A stretch of 64,000 nt of DNA from Symsagittifera roscoffensis (GCF_963678635.1 NW_026971347.1:1-64000), one strand, 5' to 3'. Counted from the stretch's first letter, positions 13,590 through 26,954 are shown. The notes: generated from the letters alone by a model not told the origin. Translations and numbers: made by a program.

Positions 13590-16500
13590 ATCGGATGTTT
13601 GCCCTAGAAAATTTGCTTTCCGGATGTTTTCAGCAACTTTTGGTTTTTCGGATGTTTGACATATCGGATGTTTGCCATGGTAAAGCTGGTTTTCGGATGT
13701 TTGCAGCACTTTTTGGATTTTCGGATGTTGACATATCGGATGTTTGCCCTGGTAAAGCTGGTTTTCGGATGTTTGCAGCACGTTTTCGTTTTTCGGATGT
13801 TCGACATATCTGTTGTTTGCCCTGGTTAAGCTGGTTTTCGCTTGTTTGCAGCACTTTTTGGTTTTTCGGATGATCGACATATCAGATGTTTGCCCTAGAA
13901 AATTTGCTTTTCGGATGTTTTCAGCAACTTTTGGTTTTTCGGATGTTTGACATATCGGATGTTTGCCATGGTAAAGCTGGTTTTCGGATGTTTGCAGCAC
14001 TTTTTGGATTTTCGGATGTTGACATATCGGATGTTTGCCCTGGTAAAGCTGGTTTTCGGATGTTTGCAGCACTTTTTCGTTTTTCGGATGTTTGACATAT
14101 CGAATGTTTGCCATGGTAAAGCTGGTTTTCGCATGTTTGCAGCACGTTTTGGTTTTTCGGATGTTTGACATAGCGGATGTTCGCCCTGGTAAAGCTGGAT
14201 TTCGGATGTTTGCAGCACTTTTTGGTTTTTGGATTTTTGACATATCGGATGTTTGCCCTAGTAAAGCTGGTTTTCGCATGTTTGCAGCACTTTTTGGTTT
14301 TTCGGATGTTTGACATATCGGATGTTTGCCCTGGAAAATTTGCTGTTCGGATGTTTCCAGCATCTTTTGGTTTTTCGGATGTTTGACATATCGGATGTTT
14401 GCCATGGTAAAGCTGGTTTTCGGATGTTTGCAGCACCTTTTGGTTTTTCGGATGTTGACATATCGGATGTTCACCCTGGTAAAGCTGGTTTTCGGATGTT
14501 TGCATCATTTTTTCGTTTTTCGGATGTTCGACATATCTGATGTTTGCCCTGGTTAAGCTGGTTTTCGCTTTTTTGCAGCACTTTTTGGTTTTTCGGATGT
14601 TTGACATATCGGATGGTTTCCCTGGTAAAGCTGGTTTTCGCATGTTTGCAGCACTTTTTGGTTTTTCGGATGTTTGACATATCGGATGTTCGCCCTGGTA
14701 AAGCTGGTTTTCGGATGTTTGCAGCAATTTTTGAATTTTCGGATGTTCGACATATCTGATGTTTGCCCTGGTAAAGCTTGTTTTCGCATGTATGCAGCAC
14801 TTTTTGGTTTTTCGGATGTTTGACATATCGGATGTTTGCCCTGGATAAGCTGCTTCTCGGTTGTTTGCAGTACTTTTCGGTTTTTCGGATGTTTGACATA
14901 TCGATTGTTTGCCCTGGTAAAGCTGGTTTTCGGATGTTTGCAGCATTTTTTCGTTTTTCGGATGTTCGACATATCTGATGTTTACCCTGGTTAAGCTGGT
15001 TTTCGCTTGTTTGCAGCACTTTTTGGTTTTTAGGATGTTTGACATATCGAATGTTTGCCCTGGTAAAGCTGGTTTTCGCATGTTTGCAGCACTTTTTGGT
15101 TTTTCGGATGTTTGACATAGCGGATGTTCGCCCTGGTAAAGCTGGATTTCGGATGTTTGCAGCACTTTTTGGTTTTCGGATTTTTGACATATCGGATGTT
15201 TGCCCTAGTAAAGCTGGTTTTCGCATGTTTGCAGCATTTTTTGGTTTTTCGGATGTTTGACATATCGGATGTTTGCCCTGGAAAATTTGCTGTTCGGATG
15301 TTTCCAGCATCTTTTGGTTTTTCGGATGTTTGACATATCGGATGTTTGCCATGGTAAAGCTGGTTTTCGGATGTTTGCAGCACCTTTTGGTTTTTCGGAT
15401 GTTGACATATCGGATGTTCGCGCTGGTAAAGCTGGTTTTCGGATGTTTGCATCATTTTTTCGTTTTTCGGATGTTCGACATATCTGATGTTTGCCCTGGT
15501 TAAGCTGGTTTTCGCTTTTTTGCAGCACTTTTTGGTTTTTCGGATGTTCGACATATCGGATGTTTTCCCTGGTAAAGCTGGTTTTCGCATGTTTGCAGCA
15601 CTTTTTGGTTTTTCGGATGTTTGACATATCGGATTTTCGCCCTGGTAAAGCTGGTTTTGGGATGTTTGCAGCAATTTTTGAATTTTCGGATGTTCGACAT
15701 ATCTGATGTTTGCCCTGGTGAAGCTTGTTTTCGCATGTATGCAGCACTTTTTGGTTTTTCGGATGTTTGACATATCGGATGTTTGCCCTGGAAAAGCTGC
15801 TTCTCTTTTGTTTGCAGTACTTTTCGGTTTTTCGGATGTTTGACATATCGGATGTTTGCCCAGGTAAAGCTGGATTTCGGATGTTTGCAGCACTTTTTCG
15901 TTTTTCGGATGTTCGACATATCGGATGTTTGCCCTAGTAAAGCTGTTTTCTGGTTTTCGCATGTTTGCAGCACCTTTGGTTTTTCGGATGTTGACATATC
16001 GGTTGTTCGCCCTGGTAAAGCTGGTTTTCGGATGTTTGCATCACTTTTTCGTTTCTCGGATGTTCGACATATCTGATGTTTGCCCTGGTTAAGCTGGTTT
16101 TCGCTTTTTTGCAGCAATTTTTGGTTTTTCGGATGTTTGACATATCGGATGTTTGCCCTGGTAAAGCTGGTTTTCGCATGTTTGCAGCACTTTTTGGTTT
16201 TTCGGATTTTTGACATATCGGATGTTCGCCCTGTTAAAGCTGGTTTTCGGATGTTTGCAGCACTTTTTGAATTTTCGGATGTTCGACATATCGGATGTTT
16301 GCCCAGGTAAAGCTGGATTTCGGATGTTTGCAGCACTTTTTCGTTTTTCGGATGTTCGACATATCGGATGTTTGCCCTAGTAAAGCTGTTTTCTGGTTTT
16401 CGCATGTTTGCAGCACCTTTGGTTTTTCGGATGTTGAAATATCGGTTGTTCGCCCTGGTAAAGCTGGTTTTCGGATGTTTGCATCACTTTTTCGTTTCTC

Positions 16501-19500
16501 GGATGTTCGACATATCTGATGTTTGCCCTGGTTAAGCTGGTTTTCGCTTTTTTGCAGCAATTTTTGGTTTTTCGGATGTTTGACATATCGGATGTTTGCC
16601 CTGGTAAAGCTGGTTTTCGCATGTTTGCAGCACTTTTTGGTTTTTCGGATTTTTGACATATCGGATGTTCGCCCTGTTAAAGCTGGTTTTCGGATGTTTG
16701 CAGCACTTTTTGAATTTTCGGATGTTCGACATATCTGATGTTTGCCCTGGTAAAGCTGGTTTTTGCATGTTTGCAGCACTTTTTCGTTTTTCGGATGTTC
16801 GACATCGGATGTTTGCCCTAGTAAAGCTGGTTTTCGCATGTTTGCAGCACTTTTTGGTTTTTCGGATGTTTGACAGATCGGATGTTTGCCCTGGTAAAGC
16901 TGGTTTTCTCATGTTTGCAGCACTTTTTGGTTTTTCGGATGTTTGACAGATCGGATGTTTGCCCTGGTAAAGCTGGTTTTCTCATGTTTGCAGCACTTTT
17001 TGGTTTTTCGGATGTTTGACATATCGGATGTTCGCCCTGGTAAAGCTGGTTTTCGGATGTTTGCAGCACTTTTTGGTTTTTCGGATGTTTGACATACCGG
17101 ATGTTTGCCCTGGAAAAGCTGCTTCTCGGTTGTTTGCAGTACTTTTCGGTTTTTCGGATTTTTGACATATCGGATGTTTGCCCTGGTAAAGCTGGTTTTC
17201 GGATGTTTGCAGCACTTTTTCGTTTTTCGGATGTTCGACATCGGATGTTTGCCCTAGTAAAGCTGGTTTTCGCATGTTTGCAGCACTTTTTGGTTTTTCG
17301 GATGTTTGACAGATCGGATGTTTGCCCTGGTAAAGCTGGTTTTCTCATGTTTGCAGCACTTTTTGGTTTTTCGGATGTTTGACATATCGGATGTTCGCCC
17401 TGGTAAAGCTGGTTTTCGGATGTTTGCAGCACTTTTTGAATTTTCGCATGTTTGACATATCGGATGTTTGCCCTGGAAAATTTGCTTTTCGGATGTTTCC
17501 AGCATCTTTTGTTTTTTCGGATGTTTGACATATCGGATGTTTGCCATGGTAAAGCTGGTTTTCGGATGTTTGCAGCACCTTTTGGTTTTTTGGATGTTGA
17601 CATATCGGATGTTTGCCCTGGTAAAGCTGGTTTTCGGATATTTGCATCACTTTTTCGTTTTTCGGATGTTTGACATATCGGATGTTCGCCCTGGTAAAGC
17701 TGGTTTTCGCTTTTTTGCAGCACTTTTTGGTTTTTCTGATGTTTGAAATATCGGATGTTTGCCCTGGTAAAGCTGGTTTTCTCATGTTTGCAGACTTTTT
17801 TGGTTTTTCGGATGTTTGACATATCGGATGTTCGCCCTGGTAAAGCTGATTTTCGCATGTTTGCAGCACTTTTTGGTTTTTCGGATGTTTGAAATATCGG
17901 ATGTTCGCCCTGGTAAAGCTGGTTTTCGGATGTTTGCAGCACTTTTTGAATTTTCGGATGTTCGACATATCTGATGTTTGCCCTGGTAAAGCTGGTTTTC
18001 GCATGTATGCAGCACTTTTTGGTTTTTCGGATGTTTGACATATCGGATGTTTGCCCTGGAAAAGCTGCTTCTCGGTTGTTTGCACAACTTTTCGGTTTTT
18101 CGGATTTTTGACATATCGGATGTTTGCCCTGGTAAAGCTGGTTTTCGGATGTTTGCAGCACTTTTTCGTTTTTCGGATGTTCGACATATCGGATGTTCGC
18201 CCTGGTAAAGCTGGTTTTCGGATGTTTGCAGCACTTTTTGATTTTTCGCATAAATGACATATCGGATGTTTGCCCTGGAAAATTTGCTTTTCGGATGTTT
18301 CCAGCATCTTTTGGTTTTTCGGATGTTTGACATATCGGATGTTTGCCCTAGTAAAGCTGGTTTTCGCATGTTTGCAGCACTTTTTGGTTTATCGGATGTT
18401 TGACATATCGGATGTTTGCCCTGGTAAAGCTGGTTTTCGCATGTATGCAGCACTTTTTGGTTTTTCGGATGTTTGACATATCGGATGTTCGCCCTGGTAA
18501 AGCTGGTTTTCGGATGTTTGCAGCACTTTTTGAATTTTCGAATGTTTGACATATCGGATGTTTGCCCTGGAAAATTTGCTTTTCGGATGTTTCCAGCATC
18601 TTTTGGTTTTTCGGATGTTTGACATATCGGATGTTTGCCATGGTAAAGTTGGTTTTCGGATGTTTGCAGCACCTTTTGGTTTTTTGGATGTTGACATATC
18701 GGATGTTCGCCCTGGTACAGCTGGTTTTCGGATATTTGCATCACTTTTTCGTTTTTCGGATGTTTGACATATCGGATGTTCGCCCTGGTAAAGCTGGTTT
18801 TCGCTTTTTTGCAGCACTTTTTGGTTTTTCGGATGTTTGAGATATCGGATGTTTGCCCTGGTAAAGCTGGTTTTCGCATGTTTGCAGCACTTTTTGGTTT
18901 TTTGGATGTTTGACATATCGGATGTTCGCCCTGGTAAAGCTGGTTTTCGGATGTTTGCAGCTCTTTTTGAATTTTCGGATGTTCGACATATCGGATGTTT
19001 GCCCTGGTAAAGCTGTTTTCTGGTTTTCGCATGTTTGCAGCACATTTTGGTTTTTCGGATGTTTGACATATCGGATGTTTGCCCTGGTGAAGCTGGTTTT
19101 CGCATGTTTGCACCTTTTTTTGGTTTTTCGGATGTTTGACATATCGGATGTTGGCCCTGGTAAAGCTGGTTTTCGGATGTTTACAGCACTTTTTGAATTT
19201 TCAGATGTTCGACATATCGGATGTTTGCCCCAGTAAAGCTGTTTTCTGGTTTTCGCATGTTTGCAGCAACTTTTGGTTTTTCGGATGTTGACATATTGGT
19301 TGTTCGCCCTGGTAAAGCTGGTTTTCGGATGTTTGCATCATTTTTTCGTTTTTCGGATATTCGACATATCTGGTGTTTGCCCTGGTTAAGCTGGTTTTCG
19401 CTTTTTTGCAGCACTTTTTGGTTTTTCGGATGTTTGACATATGGGATGTTTGCCCTGGTAAAGCTGGTTTTCCTATGTTTGCAGCACTTTTTGGTTTTTC

Positions 19501-21100
19501 GGATGTTTGACATATCGGATGTTCGCCCTGGTAAAGCTGGTTTTCGGATGTTTGCAGCACTTTTTGAATTTTCGGATGTTCGACATATCGGATGTTTGCC
19601 CTAGTAAAGCTGTTTTCTGGTTTTCGCATGTTTGCAGCACCTTTTGGTTTTTCGGATGTTGACATATTGGTTGTTCGCCCTGGTAAAGCTGGTTTTCGGA
19701 TGTTTGCATCACTTTTTCGTTTTTCGGATGTTCGACATATCTGATGTTTGCCCTGGTTAAGCTGGTTTTCGCTTTTTTGCAGCACTTTTTGGGTTTTTCG
19801 GATGTTTGACATATGGGATGTTTGCCCTGGTATAGCTGGTTTTCCTATGTTTGCAGCACCTTTTGGTTTTTCGGATGTTGACATATCGGTTGTTCGCCCT
19901 GGTAAAGCTGCTTTTCGCATGTTTGCAGCACTTTTTGGTTTTTCGGATGTTTGACATTTCGGATGTTCGCCCTGGTAATGCTGGTTTTCGGATGTTTGCA
20001 GCACTTTTTGAATTTTCGCATGTTTGACATATCGGATGTTTGCCCTGGAAAATTTGCTTTTCGGATGTTTCCAGCATCTTTTGGTTTTTCGGATGTTTGA
20101 CATATCGGATGTTTGCCATGGTAAAGCTGGTTTTCGGATGTTTGCAGCACCTTTTGGTTTTTTGGATGTTGACATATTGGATGTTCGCCCTGGTAAAGCT
20201 GGTTTTCGGATATTTGCATCATTTTTCGTTTTTCGGATGTTTGACATATCGGATGTTCGCCCTGGTAAAGCTGGTTTTCGCTTTTTTGCAGCACTTTTTG
20301 GTTTTTCGGATGTTTGACATATCGGATGTTTGCCCTGGTAAAGCTGGTTTTCGCATGTTTACAGCACTTTTTGGTTTTTCGGATGTTTGACATATCGGAT
20401 GTTTGCCCTGGTAAAGCTGGTTTTCGGATGTTTGCAGCACTTTTTGAATTTTCGGATGTTCGACATATCGGATGTTTGCCCTAGTAAAGCTGTTTTCTGG
20501 TTTTCGCATGTTTGCAGCACTTTTTGGTTTTTCGGATGTTTGACATATCGGATGTTTGCCCTGGTAAAGCTGGTTTTCGCATGTTTGCAGCACTTTTTGG
20601 TTTTTCGGATGTTTGACATATCGGATGTTCGCCCTGGTAAAGCTGGTTTTCGGATGTTTGCAGCCCTTTTTGAATTTTCGGATGTTCGACATATCGGATG
20701 TTTGCCCCAGTAAAGCTGTTTTCTGGTTTTCGCATGTTTGCAGCACCTTTGTTTTTTCGGATGTTGACATATCGGTTGTTCGCCCTGGTAAAGCTGGTTT
20801 TCGGATATTTGCATCACTTTTTCGTTTTTCGGATGTTCGACATATCTGATGTTTGCCCTGGTTAAGCTGGTTTTCGCTTTTTTGCAGCACTTTTGCTTTT
20901 TCGGATGTTTGACATATCGGATGTTTGCCCTGGTAAAGCTGGTTTTCGCATGTTTGCGGCACTTTTTGGTTTTTCGGATGTTTGACATATCGGATGTTCG
21001 CCCTGGTAAAGCTGGTTTTCGGATGTTTGCAGCACTTTTTGAATTTTCGGATGTTCGACATATCGGATGTTTGCCCTAGTAAAGCTGTTTTCTGGTTTTC
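13590..21100 (+). repeat. Satellite subregion with several overlapping higher-order repeats
   Basis: Blocks recur here at offsets of about 947 (14326 and 15273), 443 (16080 and 16523), 1094 (17468 and 18562) and 1478 (18562 and 20040) bases. Shared diagnostic monomers are gaattttcggatgttcgac, aaagctgttttctggttttcgc and gaaaatttgcttttcgg. Most offsets are close to whole numbers of 73-bp monomers. The pattern is successive local duplications of different sizes. I did not align every copy, so edges are approximate. Confidence 0.7.
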
Positions 21101-22380
21101 GCATGTTTGCAGCACCTTTTGGTTTTTCGGATGTTGACATATCGGTTGTTTGCCCTGGTAAAGCTGGTTTTCGGACGTTTGCATCACTTTTTCGTTTTCG
21201 GATGTTTGGCATATCGGATGTTTGCCCTGGCAAAGCTGCTTTTCGGATGTTTGCAGCACTTTTGGTATTTCGGATGTTTGGCATATCGGCTGTTTGCCAT
21301 GGTAAAGCTGGTTTTCGGATAATTGCAGCACTTTTTGGTTTTTCTGTTGTTTGACATATCAGATGTTTGCCCTGGTTAAGCTGGTTTTCGCTTTTTTGCA
21401 GCACTTTTTGGCTTTTCGGATGTTTGACATATCGGATGTTTGCCCTGGTAAAGCTGGTTTTCGCATGTTTGCAGCACTTTTTGGTTTTTCGGATGTTTGA
21501 CATATCGGATGTTCGCCCTGGTAAAGCTGGTTTTCGGATGTTTGCAGCACTTTTTGAATTTTTGGATGATCGACATATCGGATGTTTGCCCTAGTAAAGC
21601 TGTTTTCTGGTTTTCGCTTTTTTGCAGCACTTTTTGGTTTTTCGGATGTTTGACATATCGGATGTTTGCCCTGGTAAAGCTGGTTTTCGCATGTTTGCAG
21701 CACTTTTTGGTTTTTCGGATGTTTGACATATCGGATGTTCGCCCTGTTAAAGCTGGTTTTCGGATGTTTGCAGCACTTTTTGAATTTTCGGATGTTCGAC
21801 ATATCGGATGTTTGCCCTAGTAAAGCTGTTTTCTGGATTTCGCATGTTTGCAGCACCTTTTGGTTTTTCGGATGTTGACATATCGGTTGTTCGCCCTGGT
21901 AAAGCTGGTTTTCCGATGTTTGCATCACTTTTTGGTTTTTCGGATGTTTGGCATATCGGATGTTTGCCCTGGAAAAGCTGCTTTTCGGATGTTTGCAGCA
22001 CTTTTGTTATTTCGGATGTTTGGCATATCGTCTGTTTGCCATGGTAAAGCTGGTTTTCGGATAATTGCAGCACTTTTTGGTTTTTCTGTTGTTTGGCATA
22101 TCGGATGTTCGCCATGGTAAAGCTGGTTTTCGGATGTTTGCAGCACTTTTTGGTTTTTCGGATGTTTGACATATCGGTTGTTCGCCCTGGTAAAGCTGGT
22201 TTTCCGATGTTTGCATCACTTTTTGGTTTTTCGGATGTTTGGCATATCGGATGTTTGCCCTGGAAAAGCTGCTTTTCGGATGTTTGCAGCACTTTTGGTA
22301 TTTCGGTTGTTTGAAATATCGAATGTTTGCCCTGGTAAAGCTGGTTTTTGCATGTTTGCAGCACTTTTTGGTTTTTCGGA

Positions 22381-22407
22381 TCATTACGTCGCCAATCCGT
22401 GTTATTT
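22381..22407 (+). repeat. Left terminal inverted repeat (27 bp)
   Basis: Starts tcattacgtcgccaatccg and ends gttattt. It is the exact reverse complement of 45256-45282. The satellite ends immediately before it. One more base pair (22380 a with 45283 t) also pairs, which makes the AT target duplication and the repeat edge ambiguous by one or two bases. Confidence 0.95.
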
Positions 22408-22800
22408 GGTTTTTGCGGAATCGGTGCCAAAAAGCTAGAAATCGTGTGTCCCGTATTCCGGAACACACGCATTTTCTTTGATAATTTTAGATTCCGTGGA
22501 TTCCTAATTCAAACCAGTTTGTATGTGACCAGCTTTTGTCATGGATTCCGGGACAGCTAAAACCACCGATTTTGTGGCCAATCCCGGAATCCATGACATA
22601 AACCATGGAATCCGATACCATATTAAAACGCATTAAAAAACGGTTTTACCATGGATTCCTGGGCTTTTGGTTTCTGCGTGTTCTGGAATCCGGGACTTTA
22701 CCAAGATGAAAGGGACCGGATTCCATGACATTTTACAACAATTATCAATACACAAAATTAGAAATGTTTAGTGTTTTGCCATGGATTCCATGATTAACAC
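22408..22800. promoter_or_regulatory. Left subterminal repeats: candidate transposase-binding cluster
   Basis: A short motif close to CATGGATTCCGGGA recurs in both orientations: near 22541 (atggattccgggac), 22582 (tcccggaatccatgac), 22603 (ccatggaatccg), 22649 (ccatggattcctggg), 22684 (tggaatccgggac), 22717 (accggattccatgac) and 22779 (ccatggattccatg). A matching cluster sits just inside the other end. Clusters of short repeats inside the termini are a known feature of several cut-and-paste transposons, such as the CACTA group, where the transposition proteins bind them. Binding here is inference. Confidence 0.65.
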
Positions 22801-23513
22801 AACTGTTAATGATACCATGATTAACAAAAGAAATCTTTTAGTGACTTAAGTGACTTCTTTCGAAAAGAAAGAGGTTAAAAAACTATTGTATACTCTATAC
22901 AGTTCAACTGTATCACTCTATACTGTATACTATATACTCTATACTGTATACTGTATATACAGATTTTTCAATTAGTTTAGTTTCACTAGTTTTACATGTA
23001 TTTGATGTTCATGTTGTAGAACAACAATATTCATTCTTCTAGAACATTTAAAATGTACAGGATTTCGGCATGCATTTTTTCAAAACAGGTAATTGTAACC
23101 GTTACCGTAACGTGACAATGGGGACCATTTGTCATTTACAGGATTTCAGCATTCTAGCAAATTTTATAATTAGTTTAGTTTAACTAGTTTCATTTGATGT
23201 TCAACATTTGAAGTTCAGAAAAACAGCCTGTGAGTTGAATATGAATACTACTCATGATTATTCAACACTAAAACTTGAGTCTCATAAACTATTCAACACT
23301 TAAGCTTGAGTCTCATAATAGGATAAGTTAGTAACTTGTTGTCAGAAAAAGTTTGCACGCGCGTGCGCACAACTCAGTGTCAAGATTCACACTATATCAT
23401 ATAGTAACTTTGATAGTTACTTTAAATCACCATTGTATAAATTCAATTCATCATTGTTTTGAAAAAAGTCCTTCATCGAAAGATTCAACAAAAGTTACTC
23501 ACAATTGTCAACA
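22801..23513. other. Non-coding spacer with TA-rich and short direct repeats
   Basis: No gene was found. The stretch holds a degenerate tatactgtatac microsatellite (about 22889-22965), two phrases of the type ggatttcggcatgc or ggatttcagcattc (about 23060 and 23140), and a direct repeat of attcaacac...acttgagtctcata (about 23260-23320). The leader or promoter of the following rightward gene presumably lies at its right end, but I see no clear core-promoter motif. Confidence 0.6.
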
Positions 23514-26500
23514 ATGGAATTATGGAATAAATTTTTAATTTCTGGCGCCGACTCGGACATTAACCGTCAGTTTGTTGACTGTAACATTCTGGATGCAATT
23601 ACCGAAAAGTTTATCCAAAAAAAGTACGACAAGTTATCAAAGATTCTTGAAGAGATGCTCGCAGGGACGGATAAGTGAATCGTTTCTGATGTTCTTCGTC
23701 AGATATCTGTGCGGGGACAATCAAAAAAGGCGCTATTTTAGCAGTAAGTAACTCTTCACAAATTTATCGTTTTCAGTCACCAAACATTCTTTACGTTGAT
23801 TAATTCAACTTCAATTACGTTCAATTACGTTCATCTTTACGTTCAATTAAAATTCAACTTTCAATAAAATTTATATCCAATTGGGACAACACAACACTGT
23901 TTAGGCTCGCGTAATGCAACTCGTAATTCTTCGTGGTTCAAGAGAAATGCCTTGGACCAAGACTCGGAAGGAGCTAGTAAAATGTTTCTTCGGTCCAATG
24001 TTCATACCTGACGAAGTTGATCCTTATAAAGCGCTCAAAGCAACCGAAATTTCATTTTCATTTGAACAGTGCGGCACTCAATCAAACCTACCTCAAACAT
24101 TGGAAGAGTCAAGACACGTTTCCAGGATAATGAAACGATCAAAATTTATGTCTATAACAGCTGACAACTCCCAACAACTATGGGGACAAGTGCTGAAACT
24201 GATCCGACAAAAAAAATTCAAATAAGCACATTTGTTAAATTGGTTCGACAATCCGCATTCAGCCGTAAAAAGACGTATTCTGGGTATAGAAAGAATGACA
24301 CAAATGTCTTACGAGTTTTGGCGATGGAACTATTTTCTAAAAGAGGTTCAACGAAGGATTTTGAGCTTTGCTTGGGCATCGCTTGTAAAACTGGTAACGT
24401 AGAAGAAGTGATCAACATTATCCGGAATAGACTACAACTGATTGGCCTCGGACATAATTTACTACCCTCAATGAGAAATGTCCAACGATCAACTGCAAGT
24501 CTTGTAAATCACTTTTTGGCCTTGTGCAAACCACAGAAGTCCTTCTCTGGATTCAGAACGGACTTGGTTGCATGTATACAACTAGCTGTTTTTCTATTGT
24601 TTAAAACAGAAAACATCAACAACGTTAAAGTCGATATTTGGGGTGACGGTTGTGAAATTGGTGGCACAGAAGTTACGAGAATGGCTTTTAGACTACTTTC
24701 TGAAGATATTAGCGCCCAATCTGCTACGAGCGTCTTCTGCTTCGCAGGTACTCCTTTTTCTAAAATCATTTTAAAATCATTTCTTCACAAGTTTTTTTCT
24801 CAACTTGAGACTAAAATGATTTTTTTAGCTTATCGAGGAAAAGACTCAAGGTTTGCGATGGAGTTGAACTTGGGACCGAGTGTTGTCGGATGTCAAGAGT
24901 CAGGGTGGTTATTCCAGCAAACACATCAGTTGAAAAATTTGGGAGCAAAATTGACGTACAGTGGAGATACCCCGTTTCTCCATCGACTGATACTGGGCTC
25001 CGAAAACGACCTGTCTACAGATTACCCTTCTAAGATGGCACTTTATGTAGAAGACGAACGTTTTCTACCTTCCCTTTGCGACAAAATAACTGGTCGAAGA
25101 ACGGATGTAAAGATTCGATTTCGCACGAATATTCCTGAAACTTCTCTAGTTTTCCTTAATGACGTGAGATGCATTTGCCCAGATGCCACGCACATGCTCA
25201 CTCGATGCGTTGAAAGTGACCTGAGAAAAATGGCTCCAAAAATTATCAACGACAAAAGTCCGTTCGAAATGGAGTTTCTTCACCGCTTTGAACAGAATCT
25301 GTCAAGTCGTGATGCCAAGAGACCCGTCTTCCAATTTACAAGAACTGCGAAAAATGCGCAACAAGTTGGAACTGTTGGAGCGGTATCGTTATCTGGAAGT
25401 GGTGCCTTAACTGTTATCGCGGACAAAGAGGAGTTGAAGGTATGCTAAATTACCATTTTAATGTATCCTCATAATTTCATCAAATACTACAATTTAGGAT
25501 GCCAAGTTTGGAACAATAACCGACCTATATGATGGAGTGTGGTGCGATGAAATAGTTAGCGGTACCTCAGATAAAACCGTCGCAAATTCCATTGATGTCC
25601 TCAAAGTATTGCATCCAAATTTGTTCAAGAAAGAGGACCCTAAAGCGAAAGGAAAACTTTCTATAACGACTCTGGATGCAAGCGAACTTTTGAGAAAAAG
25701 TTTGAACCGTTGTATTACTATCTTGAGAAGTTCTAAGGAGAGTTTTAACGTAATTGATTTCAATTTTTGGGCGGAAACCTACTATCAAACTTCTTTACTA
25801 TTATTCGCAGAACACGGACTGACGCCATACAAACTCAAGCTGGTGACTATTCCGCAAATTGTTGAAGGAAATTTCGTGGTGTCCCCATGGAACCACATTT
25901 GCGAAGGTCTAGAAAAATCTAACCATCACGCCAGCAAAGATTTTCATACAAGAACAATGCGTGGAGGCGGAAAAATGTGTAATCATGATCCACTTTTTCT
26001 TGAAAGTTTTTTTCTTTTTGCAAGCTCCTTCAACGTATTAAAGCAGAAAAAGAAGTGCCTGACGTTTTAGCGAATCTTACTAGTGTTTTCAACGTGTCAT
26101 TAGGACAAACTTATCTGGAAATAGTCATCGACGCAGTACCGAATCCTCGTATTGCTGTCGGAGAAGTGCGTGCGAAGAATAAGATGTTAACTGGGATGAG
26201 ATTTTACGTACTGGGCTCGTTTGCTGGAACCCCTGTAGTTGATGGAGGAAACAGACACGTGCCTCGTCTAACAGCCCAACTTATGATGGAAAAGTGGATC
26301 AAGGAACATGGGGGTTCTGTTTACCGAAAAGACACAGCAGAGACTCTCTTATATTCACACTCCAAAACCCCGCATTGTTACATAGTTTTGAGGGACGAAA
26401 CCGATCTTTCAATTGGAACTATGACAACGGAAGAAGTTGATGAATTCTACACGACACTTAGAAAGGGCCAAACAAAAAAGAAAAAGATTCAAAGTGAAAG

Positions 26501-26837
26501 TGGAACTTCTGATTGTAAGAGTGAAAATGGAGAGCGAAGAAACTCGAAAGGAATACGAAAAAAATCACAGGCAGCTTTAATTTGTGAGCTTTTTGCTGGA
26601 GGCGATTTTCAGTTCCTCAAAGCTCAATTTATTTTTGATACAATCGAATCTGATTGTGTTCTTGATCCTGAAAACTATATTTTACAGCCAGGATCAAGTT
26701 TCAGAAAGATAATTGTCAATGATGTCCGCCCATTGTTAATGGATCAATGTGGAGGCAAAAAAACTGAAGAAAATGTTTCGGCCATTAGTTCACTGCGAAA
26801 ATTTAGAAAATCCAAATGCGAAGAATCCGCTTTATAA
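23514..26837 (+). CDS. Gene A: candidate transposase with C-terminal BRCT-like domain (split, frame-broken)
   Basis: Coding pieces are 23514-23743, about 23905-24747, 24829-25439 and 25498-26837. Introns 24748-24828 (81 bp, in frame) and 25440-25497 have good GT-AG borders. The second and third pieces contain an acidic motif (D-x-W-G-D-G-C-E, about 24630-24665) and a later P-D-A-x-H motif (about 25176-25193) like the D-x2-H seen near the second catalytic aspartate of some DDE transposases. The C-terminus (about 26185-26690) reads as a BRCT fold: L-T-G near its start, the H-G-G turn near 26310, and a final FIFDTIE...DPENYIL segment, with a lysine-rich insert between. The frame breaks near 23676, at an A8 run (24209-24216) and at a T7 run (about 26004-26016). 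The join between the first two pieces is uncertain. It is the only gene in the element with transposase-like traits; the function is inferred from motifs and position. Confidence 0.5.
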
Positions 26838-26947
26838 TTTTTTCATTTGTCTTTCAATTTTGTTATTATCTTAATTTCCACTAAAACCGTTTTCAAAAGT
26901 TGACAGTGACGTGCAATTTAGTTTTGTCCTTCCTAGTTTTGTCCATC

Positions 26948-26953
26948 AATAAA
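26948..26953 (+). terminator. Polyadenylation signal AATAAA for gene A
   Basis: A canonical AATAAA lies about 110 bases after the gene A stop codon, just before a long TA-rich tract. Position and strand fit the 3' end of that transcript. Confidence 0.55.
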
Positions 26954-26954
26954 G

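Larger units (their letters stand above)
1..22380 (+). repeat. 73-bp tandem satellite, left array
   Basis: About 300 head-to-tail copies of a 73-bp monomer fill this block with no other sequence between them. A typical monomer runs from ggtttttcggatgtttgac through catatcggatgttcgccc and tggtaaagctgg to ttttcggatgtttgcagcac and a T run. Several subtypes differ at the middle: ggtaaagctggttttcg, ggaaaagctgcttttcg, and ggttaagctggttttcgcttg, plus a gccatggta variant. The motif TCGGATGTTTG occurs about three times inside each monomer, so the unit was probably built from a shorter repeat. Because 73 is not a multiple of three, long open frames in the array cycle through all three frames and are not genes. 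The block continues beyond the window start. Confidence 0.97.

Noticed and set aside
1-22380. Dozens of long open frames on both strands within the satellite blocks
   Set aside because: They are shadows of a 73-bp repeat with few stops, overlap each other in every frame, have no splice structure or start context, and change with each monomer variant.
22348-22560. Open frames that cross the left junction of the element
   Set aside because: They join satellite to terminal repeat by chance and have no counterpart at the right end.
26003-26025. Very short introns (19-28 bp) that would fix the frame breaks near 23676, 26010 and 42110
   Set aside because: Border bases fit by chance, but these are shorter than any normal animal intron and one does not restore the frame; the other introns here are at least 50 bp. 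Homopolymer loss explains most cases better.
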